From: Aquimarina amphilecti
GTDB lineage: Bacteria > Bacteroidota > Bacteroidia > Flavobacteriales > Flavobacteriaceae
Reading direction: 5' to 3'
Assembly (NCBI RefSeq): GCF_900109375.1
Contig: NZ_FOAB01000006.1
Coordinates: 248,001-312,000 of the forward strand
DNA length: 64,000 nt
How positions within the stretch are numbered: the first letter of the stretch is position 1; each line of letters begins with the position of its first letter. Positions 52,046-61,864 of the stretch are shown here, one piece after another. The notes under the pieces were generated by a model. It saw nothing but the letters and a program-made list of their open reading frames with translations, was not told where the DNA came from and made no database searches. Made by a program: the position numbers and the translations under genes.

Positions 52046-55033
52046 TTAGTGGATGTGTTCTACGGTATCGCAGTGAAAATGTTGTTTTTCCTTTTTCTTT
52101 GGGGGCTGCGTTTTTAAGCCACTGTTTTTAGCCTTCAGAAGCATTGTAGACAATTGATTTCGCTCTTCAGCGATAGCTTTCCTGTTGGTTTTGTCTTTTT
52201 CCAGATCAAAATATACAGCTCCTTCTATTATTGTTTTTTCAGCTTTCGCATAAATAGAAAGCGGGTGATCTGTCCATAATACCAGATCTGCATCTTTGCC
52301 TATTTTGATACTTCCTACACGATCATCAATATGTAGCATTTTTGCTGGATTAAGTGTCACAAACTTCCAAGCTTCTTCTTCACTAATACCTCCATATTTT
52401 ACTGATTTAGCAGCTTCTTGGTTTAATCTTCGTGACATTTCGCCGTCATCACTATTAATTGCAACAAGAACACCTTCATTATGCATAATAGTCGCATTGT
52501 AAGGAATTGCATCATTTACTTCATATTTATAAGCCCACCAATCCGAAAATGTAGATCCTGCAACTCCATGCGCAGCCATTTTATCTGCTACTTTATAACC
52601 TTCTAGAATATGGGTAAACGTGTTGATTCTAAAGTTGAATTTTTCAGCCACTTTCATTAACATATTAATTTCACTTTGTACATATGAATGACAGCTAATA
52701 AAACGTTTTCCGTTTAAAATTTCTACTAAGGTCTCCATTTCGATATCCTTTCTATATGGTTTTCCGCTATTTTTTTGTTGCTCATATCTTTTGGCACGTG
52801 TGAAATAGTCAATATATAGTTGTTCTACCCCCATACGAGTTTGCGGAAAACGTATTCTTTCGGCATCTCCCCAATTACTTTGTTTTACATTTTCTCCTAA
52901 AGCGAATTTGATAAACTTAGGTGAATTATCGTAAATAAGGTTCTCTGCACTTTCTCCCCATTTTAGTTTTAAGATTGCTGATCTACCACCAATAGGGTTA
53001 GCAGATCCGTGTAATATTTGGATAGAAGTTACTCCACCTGCTAGATTTCTATACATATTGATATCATCAGGAGAGACAACATCTTCTATAGTTACTTCTG
53101 CGGTAGAATTATGTCCTGCTTCATTAATTGCTGCTGCAGCAATATGAGAGTGTTCATCAATGATACCACTAGTTATATGCTTTCCTGTAGCATCAACAAC
53201 GTTGGCATTCCCAGCATTGAGATTTTTTCCGATTCCAGCAATTTTTCCATTTTTAATTAATACATCTGTATCTTTTAGAATCCCATCAGATTCGTTAGTC
53301 CAAACTGTTGCATTTTTAAATAGTATGTTTTCGGATTTTGGAAGTGACCTATTACCATAAGCAATATTTGGATAGGTTACAGGAAGTACTTTAGGTACTT
53401 CTTTTTTATCCTTAGATTTCTTTTTAGCATCTTTGGTTCCTTCTTTTGGTTTTTGTTTAGCAGTAAAAGTAGTCTCTGATCCATTTGGAAGAATTGCTTT
53501 ACCACTCCAAAATTTCGGATTTTTATTGATGGCTGTGACTAGCCTAGTAAATTGAGTTTTTGTGGTATCTGCATCGGTAAAAGTGAGAGATACCCAATCA
53601 TTAGTATAACTAATTTTACTTCCTAATTTAGTTTCTCCCAGTTTTATTTCTGCTTTTGGTTTAGCCGGTTTGCCAGATATAGATAGATCATATGTTTTTC
53701 CTGCAAGAGTCAATTCATATTTACCATTAATATCTGTAGTATTCATGTCATTAATAATATTCTTATGCCCTTGTACCCAGTTTTCATATATAATATTATC
53801 CTTAGAGAATAATTCTTGACTGGTAATTAAGAAATTGGCATAAGCTCCTTTTTTAATAGTTCCTAATACATCACTTTTACCCAAGATTTGAGCAGGAACT
53901 GTAGTCAACGCTTCTAATGCAGTTTTTTTGTCTAATCCGTGCTTGATTGCTTTTTCGATTCTTGCATTGAGATCAGCAATCTTTTTTAGTTTGTGTGTAG
54001 TTAGTGAAAATTGAACTCCATTTTTAGCCAAAATAGATGGATTTGTCGGTGCTTGGTTCCAGTGACGCATATCACCTAAGCTTACTAGATTAGCCATATA
54101 GGGATCAGATACGTCATAAGCTTCTGGAAAATCAAGCGGAATTATATATTTGGCATTGGTAGCTTTTACTTTATTGATTCTAGCATATTCGTCACCACCA
54201 CCAACGATGATGTATTGAATATTAAATTCGTCACCTACTTTATCGGCTCTAAAACCATTAATTCTACTTCCTGCTTCAAAAATTTGAGGTAAGTTTTTGT
54301 TTTTATTCAAAGCTTCTATGGATAGATCTTTATAATCTGTATTATTAGTGGTGTACCATTTAGCATCTAAATATACTTGTCTTAGCAGTGCCATCGAACC
54401 CATTAGTGATGTAGGGTACATTTGTTTGCTTTTATTACTTTTAGAAAAAGAAAGTAATTGTGATGATGCATCACTTAATAAACGATCACCTTTGGTACCA
54501 TCATTATTAAGAGCGACTAATAAACCGGTTCCTCTCATAATTCCATCAGGCATATGAGTATTTAATGTTCCAAATCCAGCTTTGATAAATTCATCAGCCT
54601 TTTTCTTGTCATAAGTAAAATCATCTAATGAATTTGTTTCTGGACGGATATGGTCATTCCAATAATATCCTTCTCTAGAAGCATCATATTGAGGATTGCT
54701 TCTAAAAGAACCTCCTTGTCTTTTAGGTTTTTTAATTCCGAAGCTAGTAAAAGGATCAATAAAGGAAGCGTATACATGTTTTCCTTGTAGATCAATTACA
54801 ATACTATTTTTAGGAATAGAGAGTGCAGTACCTACTTGTTTGATTTTTCCTTTTTGAATAATTAATGTACCATTCTTAATTTCAGTTTCCGGAGATGTGT
54901 GAATAATCGCATTAGTGAAAACTGTATAATTAGAATTTGACGTCTTTACGCCATCATTTTTTGGGAAATATTCTTGAGCATAAAAATTAAATCCCATAAA
55001 TATCACAGAGAGTGATAAAAATAGTTTTTTCAT
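52046..55033 (-). CDS. Exported two-domain amidohydrolase
   Basis: 995 residues with a signal peptide (about 1-18). Two amidohydrolase-like domains: the first (about 30-445) has LQGKHVYASFIDPFTSFG where HxH would be, so is degenerate, and ends with LGTIKKGAYANFLI. The linker (about 450-590) is Lys-rich with beta strands. The second (about 595-970) has DATGKHITSGIIDEHSHIA near 640, with HSH metal ligands, and further His/Asp candidates (SCHSYVQ, THILEGY, AINSDDGEMS). It ends KQHFHCDTVEHIH, a His-rich tail. Substrate unknown; hydrolysis of a cyclic amide or peptide bond in the periplasm is expected for the second domain. Confidence 0.9.
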   Translation of the reverse strand: MKKLFLSLSVIFMGFNFYAQEYFPKNDGVKTSNSNYTVFTNAIIHTSPETEIKNGTLIIQKGKIKQVGTALSIPKNSIVIDLQGKHVYASFIDPFTSFGIKKPKRQGGSFRSNPQYDASREGYYWNDHIRPETNSLDDFTYDKKKADEFIKAGFGTLNTHMPDGIMRGTGLLVALNNDGTKGDRLLSDASSQLLSFSKSNKSKQMYPTSLMGSMALLRQVYLDAKWYTTNNTDYKDLSIEALNKNKNLPQIFEAGSRINGFRADKVGDEFNIQYIIVGGGDEYARINKVKATNAKYIIPLDFPEAYDVSDPYMANLVSLGDMRHWNQAPTNPSILAKNGVQFSLTTHKLKKIADLNARIEKAIKHGLDKKTALEALTTVPAQILGKSDVLGTIKKGAYANFLITSQELFSKDNIIYENWVQGHKNIINDMNTTDINGKYELTLAGKTYDLSISGKPAKPKAEIKLGETKLGSKISYTNDWVSLTFTDADTTKTQFTRLVTAINKNPKFWSGKAILPNGSETTFTAKQKPKEGTKDAKKKSKDKKEVPKVLPVTYPNIAYGNRSLPKSENILFKNATVWTNESDGILKDTDVLIKNGKIAGIGKNLNAGNANVVDATGKHITSGIIDEHSHIAAAAINEAGHNSTAEVTIEDVVSPDDINMYRNLAGGVTSIQILHGSANPIGGRSAILKLKWGESAENLIYDNSPKFIKFALGENVKQSNWGDAERIRFPQTRMGVEQLYIDYFTRAKRYEQQKNSGKPYRKDIEMETLVEILNGKRFISCHSYVQSEINMLMKVAEKFNFRINTFTHILEGYKVADKMAAHGVAGSTFSDWWAYKYEVNDAIPYNATIMHNEGVLVAINSDDGEMSRRLNQEAAKSVKYGGISEEEAWKFVTLNPAKMLHIDDRVGSIKIGKDADLVLWTDHPLSIYAKAEKTIIEGAVYFDLEKDKTNRKAIAEERNQLSTMLLKAKNSGLKTQPPKKKEKQHFHCDTVEHIH

Positions 55034-55152
55034 AAGAGTTAGTGTAAAAAATGAATTGGTTTTAAAGATAACTTTTGATACAGAAAGACCTTACAAATTA
55101 GTAATTTTTTAACAACCGATAGCCGAATTAAAATAAGATAATCATAAATAGA

Positions 55153-56217
55153 TTAGAGCTTATCTTTATAATAATTTACTAATAAAGCTACAACATAACT
55201 ATAGGTTTCCATTCCTTTTGGTTGGTTGTTAGCTTTGAGATATGTGTCATAAGTACTTTTAAAAAGGGGTTCTAAAGGATTTTGATAACTCATCCAAAAT
55301 TCATTTACCTCCTGATAATTTTTTCGTATTCCGGGTCTTAATTTTTCTATTAAGCAAAATGCTTTTTGTTCATCTCTAAGGTATAGATCATTAAGACAAA
55401 ACTTAAGTGCAAAAGTGGTTCCGCTGTAGTTAAAATACGGATCATTATAATTCATAGTAGTTAAAGCCGCCATGAAATTAGCTTCATTTTCTTTTGCAAA
55501 GCCTAATTGGTGTGCTTCCTCGTGACAACTGGTAGTTGGTGTTTTGTAGTTTACAATTAGCCCGTTAACTTGCGCTTCATTTGTTATGGGATTCAGGTAT
55601 CCACTAAAGCCCATATACGTTAAAGGAATACTTAATAAAGATTTTTTTATACTTTTTGGGTAATAGTTAATAGCAGGAAAAACTTGATTAAGTGTTTGAT
55701 AAGCGGGAACTGTTTTTTTGAATATTTCTTCTTTGCTATAAGGAACTACTATAGCTAATGAATCGTTTGTTTCTAAAGTGGAATGTATAATATTTGCACG
55801 CTCAATAAGTTTCTCTGAAACTAGTAAAAGTTCTTCTTCGCTATATTGGTCTTCTATACCTAATATTTCATGCATTGGCAATCTATAATAATTCATTCCC
55901 CATAATAGATGGAAAGCAGCATAAACTATAGATAAAGTAGCCCCGATATCTAACAATACTGTTTTCCATTGTATGTTTTTTCTAAATACTTTTTTAAATA
56001 AAAAACGAATCAAAAGAATAATCAAAATGCTATAACCTATATCGCCGAAAGAAAAAGGAATCCAACCGAACGCATATCGTAATGCTTTGGACGTGTATAT
56101 AAAAACTCCATTACTATAAAAACGATCTATAAATTCCGGAAAGAAAGAAAGAATTTTGATAATTATAAACTGCACCGGTAGAAGGAGCGTAAGGTATAAT
56201 TTTGTTTTAGAGTGCAT
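55153..56217 (-). CDS. DUF3810 family membrane protein with HExxH zinc motif
   Basis: 354 residues from the ATG at 56217 (MHSKTKLYLTLLLP). A longer frame to 56313 is rejected, because it would run through the pepD promoter into that gene's start. Membrane helices are at about 7-25, 45-65, 77-97 and 105-125. The soluble part carries HEEAHQLGFAKENEANFMA near residue 236, a gluzincin-like zinc site (HExxH plus a later Glu). A membrane-associated metallopeptidase is likely but substrate unknown. It is divergent from pepD. Confidence 0.8.
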   Translation of the reverse strand: MHSKTKLYLTLLLPVQFIIIKILSFFPEFIDRFYSNGVFIYTSKALRYAFGWIPFSFGDIGYSILIILLIRFLFKKVFRKNIQWKTVLLDIGATLSIVYAAFHLLWGMNYYRLPMHEILGIEDQYSEEELLLVSEKLIERANIIHSTLETNDSLAIVVPYSKEEIFKKTVPAYQTLNQVFPAINYYPKSIKKSLLSIPLTYMGFSGYLNPITNEAQVNGLIVNYKTPTTSCHEEAHQLGFAKENEANFMAALTTMNYNDPYFNYSGTTFALKFCLNDLYLRDEQKAFCLIEKLRPGIRKNYQEVNEFWMSYQNPLEPLFKSTYDTYLKANNQPKGMETYSYVVALLVNYYKDKL

Positions 56218-56263
56218 ATAACGAAATATATCAGATTGTAAATCTACAACATTTAATATATGA

Positions 56264-56294
56264 TTTGAATTAAGATTATCATAATGTACATTTG
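56264..56294 (+). promoter_or_regulatory. pepD promoter
   Basis: TTTG at 56264-56267 and TACATTTG at 56287-56294 are separated by exactly 19 bases. The pepD ATG follows 19 bases after the -7 box. This also fixes the DUF3810 and pepD starts. Confidence 0.8.
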
Positions 56295-56313
56295 TCAAAA
56301 ACACGATACACAC

Positions 56314-57774
56314 ATGAATTCAGAAATAAGAAATCTGGAGCCTAAAGAACTCTGGAATAAATTTGCAGATTTAAACGCCGTACCAAGACCTTCTAAAAAG
56401 GAAGAACGAGTAATTGCGTTTATGAAAAATTTTGGTGCATCTCTAGGATTACCTGTAGAAGTAGATGAAGTTGGGAATGTTTTAATTAGAAAGCCTGCTA
56501 CATCAGGAATGGAGAATCGAAAAACTGTAGTGATGCAATCTCATTTAGATATGGTGCATCAAAAAAATGCTGATACAGTTTTTGATTTTGATACACAGGG
56601 AATTGAAATGCATATAGATGGTGATTGGGTGCGTGCTAAAGGAACTACTTTAGGAGCAGATAATGGATTAGGTGTGGCTACTATTATGGCTATTTTAGAA
56701 TCTAATGAGTTATCACATCCAGCTATAGAAGCTTTGTTTACAATCGACGAAGAAACCGGGATGACTGGAGCAATGGGGTTAAAACCTAATTGGTTGAAAG
56801 GAGATATCTTATTAAATTTAGATACTGAGGAGGATGATGAAATAGGAGTTGGGTGCGCAGGAGGAGTAGATGTTACAGCAGAAAGAACTTATAAAGAAGA
56901 GGAGGTTTCTGAAGGAAAAACAGCATATGAAGTTTCTGTAACTGGTCTTAATGGAGGGCATTCTGGAATGGATATTCATAAAGGGTTAGGGAATGCTAAT
57001 AAAATTATGAATAGATTGTTATTTGATGGTTTTGAGGATTTTGGGCTTAGAATTCATCAAATCAAAGGAGGGAGTTTACGAAATGCAATTCCTAGAGAAA
57101 GTTTTGCAACGATAGTGGTTGATACGATACAAGCTGAAGCTTTTGAATTTGAGACTTCTGAATTAATAACTACAATAAAGAAAGAACTTTCTTTGGTTGA
57201 TCCAAGCTTATCAATAGAATTGAAACAAGTTGATTTACCTAGTAATGTAATGGAATTAGGTGTTCAAGAAGGTGTTTTAAAATCTTTATATGCAGCTCAT
57301 AATGGTGTGTATGTTATGAGTCTATCTATTTCTGACTTAGTAGAAACGTCCAATAATATTGCAAAAGTGACTATTGGTAATGGCGATATTAAGATTGAGT
57401 GTTTAACCAGAAGCAGTGTGGATTCTACTAAATTAGATTTGGTAAATAAGTTACGAGCAACTTTTGAGTTAATTGGATGCGAGGTTACAACAGATGGAGA
57501 TTATCCAGGTTGGGCGCCAAATATGAATTCTGCTATACTGAAAGTATTGGACGAATTGTATCAAAAAATAAATGGCGAAAAGGCACATATTGCTGCTTGT
57601 CATGCTGGTTTGGAATGTGGTATTCTAGGTCAGAATTATCCAGATATGGATATGATATCTTTTGGTCCTACTATTTTGGGAGCACATTCTCCAGATGAAA
57701 GAGCTAGTATTTCTTCTGCTCAAAAGTATTGGGGTTTTGTGAAAGAAATATTAGAAAATATTCCGAGTAAATAA
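56314..57774 (+). CDS. pepD: Aminoacyl-histidine dipeptidase
   Basis: 486 residues from the ATG at 56314, chosen because the -7 box lies just upstream; an in-frame TTG and earlier ATG are discounted. M20 family zinc peptidase: VVMQSHLDMVHQK near residue 70, GTTLGADNGLG near 105, FTIDEETGMTGAMGL near 140, and a C-terminal HAGLECGIL. Zinc ligands His, Asp, Glu and His are all visible. It cleaves dipeptides such as carnosine with C-terminal His in the cytoplasm. Confidence 0.94.
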   Translation: MNSEIRNLEPKELWNKFADLNAVPRPSKKEERVIAFMKNFGASLGLPVEVDEVGNVLIRKPATSGMENRKTVVMQSHLDMVHQKNADTVFDFDTQGIEMHIDGDWVRAKGTTLGADNGLGVATIMAILESNELSHPAIEALFTIDEETGMTGAMGLKPNWLKGDILLNLDTEEDDEIGVGCAGGVDVTAERTYKEEEVSEGKTAYEVSVTGLNGGHSGMDIHKGLGNANKIMNRLLFDGFEDFGLRIHQIKGGSLRNAIPRESFATIVVDTIQAEAFEFETSELITTIKKELSLVDPSLSIELKQVDLPSNVMELGVQEGVLKSLYAAHNGVYVMSLSISDLVETSNNIAKVTIGNGDIKIECLTRSSVDSTKLDLVNKLRATFELIGCEVTTDGDYPGWAPNMNSAILKVLDELYQKINGEKAHIAACHAGLECGILGQNYPDMDMISFGPTILGAHSPDERASISSAQKYWGFVKEILENIPSK

Positions 57775-57795
57775 TTTTTTAATTTAGATCAAAAG

Positions 57796-57832
57796 AAAAA
57801 GGCATCTCAAATTTTATTTGAGATGCCTTTTT
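57796..57832. terminator. Bidirectional intrinsic terminator
   Basis: A perfect 17-bp stem (57796-57812 with 57816-57832; AGGCATCTCAAAT/ATTTGAGATGCCT core) closes a 3-base loop. The stop of pepD and the convergent isomerase gene lie on either side. Confidence 0.93.
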
Positions 57833-57853
57833 TATCCTATTTAATTGGGAAGG

Positions 57854-59002
57854 TTATTGTTTTCCTACTATCCCAACTAATTCTAGTTCGAAAACCATTT
57901 CTGTATTCGGAGGAATCGGAGCTCTACCTCTTTCTCCATATCCTAAATGTGGAGGAACAAATATAATTGCTTTATCTCCTACCTTCATTTGTTGAACACC
58001 TTCTTTAAAACCAGGGATCATTTTAGCCTCTGGAGAATAAGGAATTTCTAGAGGAACATATCCTTTTGGGTGGTCTGCACGACGCTGATCAAAAAGTCCC
58101 ATTTCTCTTGCTTTTTCTACAAGATTGGTGTCAAACATTTTTCCATCAGTGAAGGATCCTTGGTAGTTTACTTGTACCATATCACTTTGCTTAGGCTGTT
58201 CACCATTTCCTTGTTCTAAAAATAGTATTTCCAAACCACTTTCTAGCTTAGTCGCCTTTTTTCTTAATTCAGCGAACTCAGCAGCAATTGCAGGGAATTT
58301 TTTAGCTATTTCCGCTTGTCTCTCTTTTTCAATACGTTCTTCTTCTAATTTTTCTTCTTCTAGCGCTTTTAGTTTGTCTTCAAAAGCTGCTTTAGAATCA
58401 AATGCTTTAGCATCTTTTCCTTTACGAATGATATTAACTTGTTCCATTCTTATTTCAGAAACAGGTTTGTCTCCAGGTTTAGTTTCAGTTACACCAATAC
58501 TGTCTATAATATCTTGACCAGAAACGATTTCTCCAAAAACAGTATGTTTACCATCTAACCAAGGAGTTTCTTTTAGTGTAATAAAAAATTGACTTCCGTT
58601 GGTAGCTGGACCAGAGTTAGCCATAGATAAAATACCTTTAGACTTGTGTGTTAATGAATCTACGATTTCATCCGGAAATTTGTAACCAGGATCACCAGTT
58701 CCTGTACCAAGAGGATCACCAGTTTGAATCATAAAATCTTTGATTACTCTATGGAAGATAATACCGTTATAATATTTTTTACCTTTATATAGACTATCTA
58801 CCATAGTGTTTGTTCCTTCTGCTAGAGAAACAAAATTTGCCACTGTCATTGGAGTTTCTTTGTAATGTAATTCAGCTATAGCAGTTCCCTTGTTGGTAAT
58901 GATCTCAGCATAGATTCCATCTCCAAGTTCTGGGTATTTTTCCTCACAATTAGTAAATGTAAGAGTAATAAGTGCTAAAAATAAAAGACTTAATTTTTTC
59001 AT
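57854..59002 (-). CDS. Exported cyclophilin-FKBP fusion peptidyl-prolyl isomerase
   Basis: 382 residues, lipoprotein signal ([19 protein letters not shown]). The cyclophilin domain is at about 30-195 ([38 protein letters not shown]). An FKBP domain is at about 258-380 ([62 protein letters not shown]). A charged coiled-coil linker (residues about 205-245) joins them. Two kinds of prolyl isomerase in one protein suggest a periplasmic folding factor. The gene is downstream of gldI by 15 bases in the same operon. Confidence 0.94.
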   Translation of the reverse strand: MKKLSLLFLALITLTFTNCEEKYPELGDGIYAEIITNKGTAIAELHYKETPMTVANFVSLAEGTNTMVDSLYKGKKYYNGIIFHRVIKDFMIQTGDPLGTGTGDPGYKFPDEIVDSLTHKSKGILSMANSGPATNGSQFFITLKETPWLDGKHTVFGEIVSGQDIIDSIGVTETKPGDKPVSEIRMEQVNIIRKGKDAKAFDSKAAFEDKLKALEEEKLEEERIEKERQAEIAKKFPAIAAEFAELRKKATKLESGLEILFLEQGNGEQPKQSDMVQVNYQGSFTDGKMFDTNLVEKAREMGLFDQRRADHPKGYVPLEIPYSPEAKMIPGFKEGVQQMKVGDKAIIFVPPHLGYGERGRAPIPPNTEMVFELELVGIVGKQ

Positions 59003-59017
59003 TTTTTTAGTTAAGAT

Positions 59018-59569
59018 TTAATTTTCTTTTGTTGATTGTTTTGTGATTTTATTGAGTTTTACTCTAGATATTAACGGAATATTTGTGCCAATCTTATGAT
59101 TGTCCCCATAATATCCGTAAGCTTGATAGGAAGGGAATAGAAAAGTTACTATTTCTCCTTCTTTCATTATTTTTAATCCTTCTCTTAAACCAAAAAAAAG
59201 ATCTTCTTGGTCAATAGCATAGTTTACAGTATCTAACTCTTTTTCGCTATATATGATGTCTCCGTTAAGATCTTTGATATCATAATTAAAATTAACGATA
59301 TCTCCGAATTTGGCTTTGGTGGTTGCTAAGGTGTCTTTTTTCTCATAATAATACCAGAATCCACCATCAGAGGTGATGTAGTTATTAGAAGAATCTTGTT
59401 GTATTATTTTTTGAATTCTTGCTTCTTCTCTTGCACTAAGTTCTTTATTTCGATTTATCGATTCATCGATAAATGATCCTGAAGAAATACTTACTGGTCT
59501 TCTGGCTTCAGGAGCTTTACAAGAGAAAAATAACGTTAGGAAACCTATGGATAGGAGAAAATATCTCAT
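59018..59569 (-). CDS. gldI: Gliding motility lipoprotein GldI (FKBP-type)
   Basis: 183 residues. Lipoprotein signal MRYFLLSIGFLTLFFSC with Cys17. The FKBP-like domain spans about 60-175 (DTLATTKAKFGDIVNFNYDIKDLNGD, LREGLKIMKEGEIVTFLFPSYQAYGYYGD, IGTNIPLISRVKL). It matches GldI of gliding Flavobacteriaceae, needed for gliding and for the type IX secretion apparatus. Its start overlaps the DHH-phosphoesterase stop by four bases, and a larger isomerase gene follows, so the three are coupled. Confidence 0.93.
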   Translation of the reverse strand: MRYFLLSIGFLTLFFSCKAPEARRPVSISSGSFIDESINRNKELSAREEARIQKIIQQDSSNNYITSDGGFWYYYEKKDTLATTKAKFGDIVNFNYDIKDLNGDIIYSEKELDTVNYAIDQEDLFFGLREGLKIMKEGEIVTFLFPSYQAYGYYGDNHKIGTNIPLISRVKLNKITKQSTKEN

Positions 59570-60582
59570 GAATTCAGGGCATTTTTATAGGATGGTAAGA
59601 TACTAATAAATTTTTCAACGGTTTCGCTTAGAGAAAGATTACTTTTTCCTCCAGCAGCATTATGATGACCTCCTCCTTCAAAATGATTTCGGGAAAATTC
59701 ATTAACGGAAAATTCACCTTTGGAACGTAAAGATATTTTTATGATATTTTCACCTCTGTTTTCTATGAAAATCAGTGCAAAAAGAATTCCTTCTACCGAT
59801 AATCCCATATTTACAAAACCTTCGGTATCACCTTTTTTGAAATTATGATCGTCCAATTCTTTCTGAGATAAAGTAATATAAGCAGTTTTGTATTCTGGTA
59901 ACACTCTTAAGTTTTTAAGTGCTACGCCTTGTAATTGTAATCTAGAATAAGTGTTATTATCATATATGTCTTCATGAATAGCAGTATTATTAGCTCCACG
60001 ATCAATAAGATCCGCAATTACCTTGTGTGTAGTGCTTGTTGTGGATCTAAATCTAAAGGAACCTGTATCTGTCATAATACCTACATAGATGCAAGTAGCT
60101 ACGTCAGCTGTAATTTTGTCTAAATCATCTAGTTTTTCAATAAAATGATAAATCATTTGACATGTAGAACTCATACCAACATCACTATATGTATAGGTAG
60201 CGTAATCATCAGGTTGTTGGTGATGATCAATCATAATAAAAGTAGTGTTTGTATGTTCTAAAACACTTTCCATATTTCCAGTTCTGGAAAAATGATTAAA
60301 ATCTAGGGTAAAAATAATATCCGCTCCTCTAATTTTTTTAACTGCTAATTCAGTATCACTATCGTACTTTACGATAGAAGATTCGCCAGGAATCCATTTT
60401 AGAAAACTAGGATAATCATTTGGTGTTATTACTGTAGATTCATGTCCTAAACCCGATAAATAATGATGTAATGCTAGGGTAGATCCAATTGCATCACCAT
60501 CTGGATTTTTATGAGGTATAATTACTATGTTTTTAGGAGCGCTTAAAAGCGCTTTTATTTCTTTAAACTCACTTGTATTCAT
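59566..60582 (-). CDS. DHH-family phosphoesterase (NrnA-like)
   Basis: 338 residues. The DHH domain has IPHKNPDGDAIGSTLALHHY near residue 22, DLNHFSRTGN-like FTLDFNHFSRTGN near 92 and MIDHHQQPDDYA near 116. The DHHA1 domain has the GGGHHNAAGG motif near 306. NrnA proteins degrade nanoRNA to mononucleotides and dephosphorylate pAp. Upstream of gldI in the same operon, overlapping it by four bases. Confidence 0.92.
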   Translation of the reverse strand: MNTSEFKEIKALLSAPKNIVIIPHKNPDGDAIGSTLALHHYLSGLGHESTVITPNDYPSFLKWIPGESSIVKYDSDTELAVKKIRGADIIFTLDFNHFSRTGNMESVLEHTNTTFIMIDHHQQPDDYATYTYSDVGMSSTCQMIYHFIEKLDDLDKITADVATCIYVGIMTDTGSFRFRSTTSTTHKVIADLIDRGANNTAIHEDIYDNNTYSRLQLQGVALKNLRVLPEYKTAYITLSQKELDDHNFKKGDTEGFVNMGLSVEGILFALIFIENRGENIIKISLRSKGEFSVNEFSRNHFEGGGHHNAAGGKSNLSLSETVEKFISILPSYKNALNS

Positions 60583-60662
60583 AGGTCAGCGAAGATACTA
60601 TTAATTAATAATATGGTAATACTGGAATGATTACTTTTACCAAGATCTAATCTTTTTGAAAA

Positions 60663-61694
60663 ATGAAACTCCAAATATATTTAGTCTTTTTTTTACTTTT
60701 TATTATTAAATATGTTTCTGCTCAAGAAACTCAGGAAAAAGAAACTGTAGATTTTGTAATTGCTTTTGGAAGTTGTAATAAGCAAAATAGTCCGCAACCA
60801 TTCTGGGAAGAAATTCTAAAGAATAAACCGAATGTTTTTATTTGGGGAGGAGATAATATTTACGGAGATTCTGATGATATGTCCAAAATTGCAGATGATT
60901 ATAAAATTCAGAATAGTAATTTTGGATATCAAAAATTAAAGAGTAAGATTCCCATAATGGCTACCTGGGATGATCATGATTATGGGAAAAACGATGTTGG
61001 TGTAGAGTGGCATAAGAAAAAAGAAAGCCAACAGTTGTTTCTCGATTTTATAGGAGTTGCTAAAGATGATAAAAGAAGAATTAGAGATGGAATATATACT
61101 TCTCAACTTTTTGAAACACCTAAAGGAACTATAAAAGTAATTATATTAGATACTAGATATTTTAGAGGAATTCTTCGTAAAGATATAACTGGAAAAAAGC
61201 GTTACCTACCTCATGAAAATAACAACGAGACAATATTAGGAGAAAAGCAATGGGTTTGGTTAGAGAAAGAACTAAAATCAAGTAATGCAGATTTTCATAT
61301 ATTAGTGAGTAGTATTCAATTTTTATCAGGAGAACACGGTTGGGAAAGTTGGGCTAATTTTCCTGATGAGGTATTGAAATTACAAGAATTAATATCAGAA
61401 ACAGAGGTCAAGAATTGTTTGATTCTAAGTGGTGATCGTCATATTTCGGAATTTTCAAAGAAAGATATACCAATGATTTCTTATCCTTTAGTAGATTTTA
61501 CCTCTAGTGGATTAACACATGCATATACTAAATATAGCGGAGAACCTAATCGATATAGAACTGGAAAAGTAATTGCTATTCCGAGTTTTGGTGTTTTAAG
61601 ATTTGATTTTGATAGGCAATTAGTAACCATGCAGATGCGAGGAACTAATAATGCAGTACTACAAGAAATAAAACAAGAGTATTTAAAAAAATAG
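60663..61694 (+). CDS. PhoD-like exported phosphatase
   Basis: 343 residues, signal peptide (about 1-20, FFLLFIIKYVSA). PhoD-type metallophosphatase motifs: AFGSCNKQ near residue 34, FIWGGDNIYGDSDD near 61, ATWDDHDYGKND near 102, VIILDTRYFRG near 158, and ILSGDRHISEF near 258. PhoD enzymes cleave phosphodiesters and phosphomonoesters in the periplasm using Fe/Ca. Divergent from the DHH gene. Substrate not defined. Confidence 0.88.
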   Translation: MKLQIYLVFFLLFIIKYVSAQETQEKETVDFVIAFGSCNKQNSPQPFWEEILKNKPNVFIWGGDNIYGDSDDMSKIADDYKIQNSNFGYQKLKSKIPIMATWDDHDYGKNDVGVEWHKKKESQQLFLDFIGVAKDDKRRIRDGIYTSQLFETPKGTIKVIILDTRYFRGILRKDITGKKRYLPHENNNETILGEKQWVWLEKELKSSNADFHILVSSIQFLSGEHGWESWANFPDEVLKLQELISETEVKNCLILSGDRHISEFSKKDIPMISYPLVDFTSSGLTHAYTKYSGEPNRYRTGKVIAIPSFGVLRFDFDRQLVTMQMRGTNNAVLQEIKQEYLKK

Positions 61695-61743
61695 AATAAT
61701 TAAATCTGATTTTATAAAAGACAGTACTTTCTTAGGATTTTTA

Positions 61744-61773
61744 TTGTTTTTGATGCTTTTATATATACTTTTG
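61744..61773 (+). promoter_or_regulatory. ndk promoter
   Basis: TTG at 61744-61746 and TACTTTTG (TAnnTTTG) at 61766-61773 are separated by exactly 19 bases. The ndk ATG follows after a leader of about 85 bases. Confidence 0.75.
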
Positions 61774-61864
61774 CACAAAATTTTGCATTTGACATTAATA
61801 GTCAAAAGATAATTAAAAATCAATTTCCTTAATTAGGAGATAGGATAAAAACCAAACTTTAAAA

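Noticed and set aside
56218-56313. N-terminal extension of the DUF3810 protein
   Set aside because: It would cross the pepD promoter; the shorter start gives a normal membrane-protein N-terminus.
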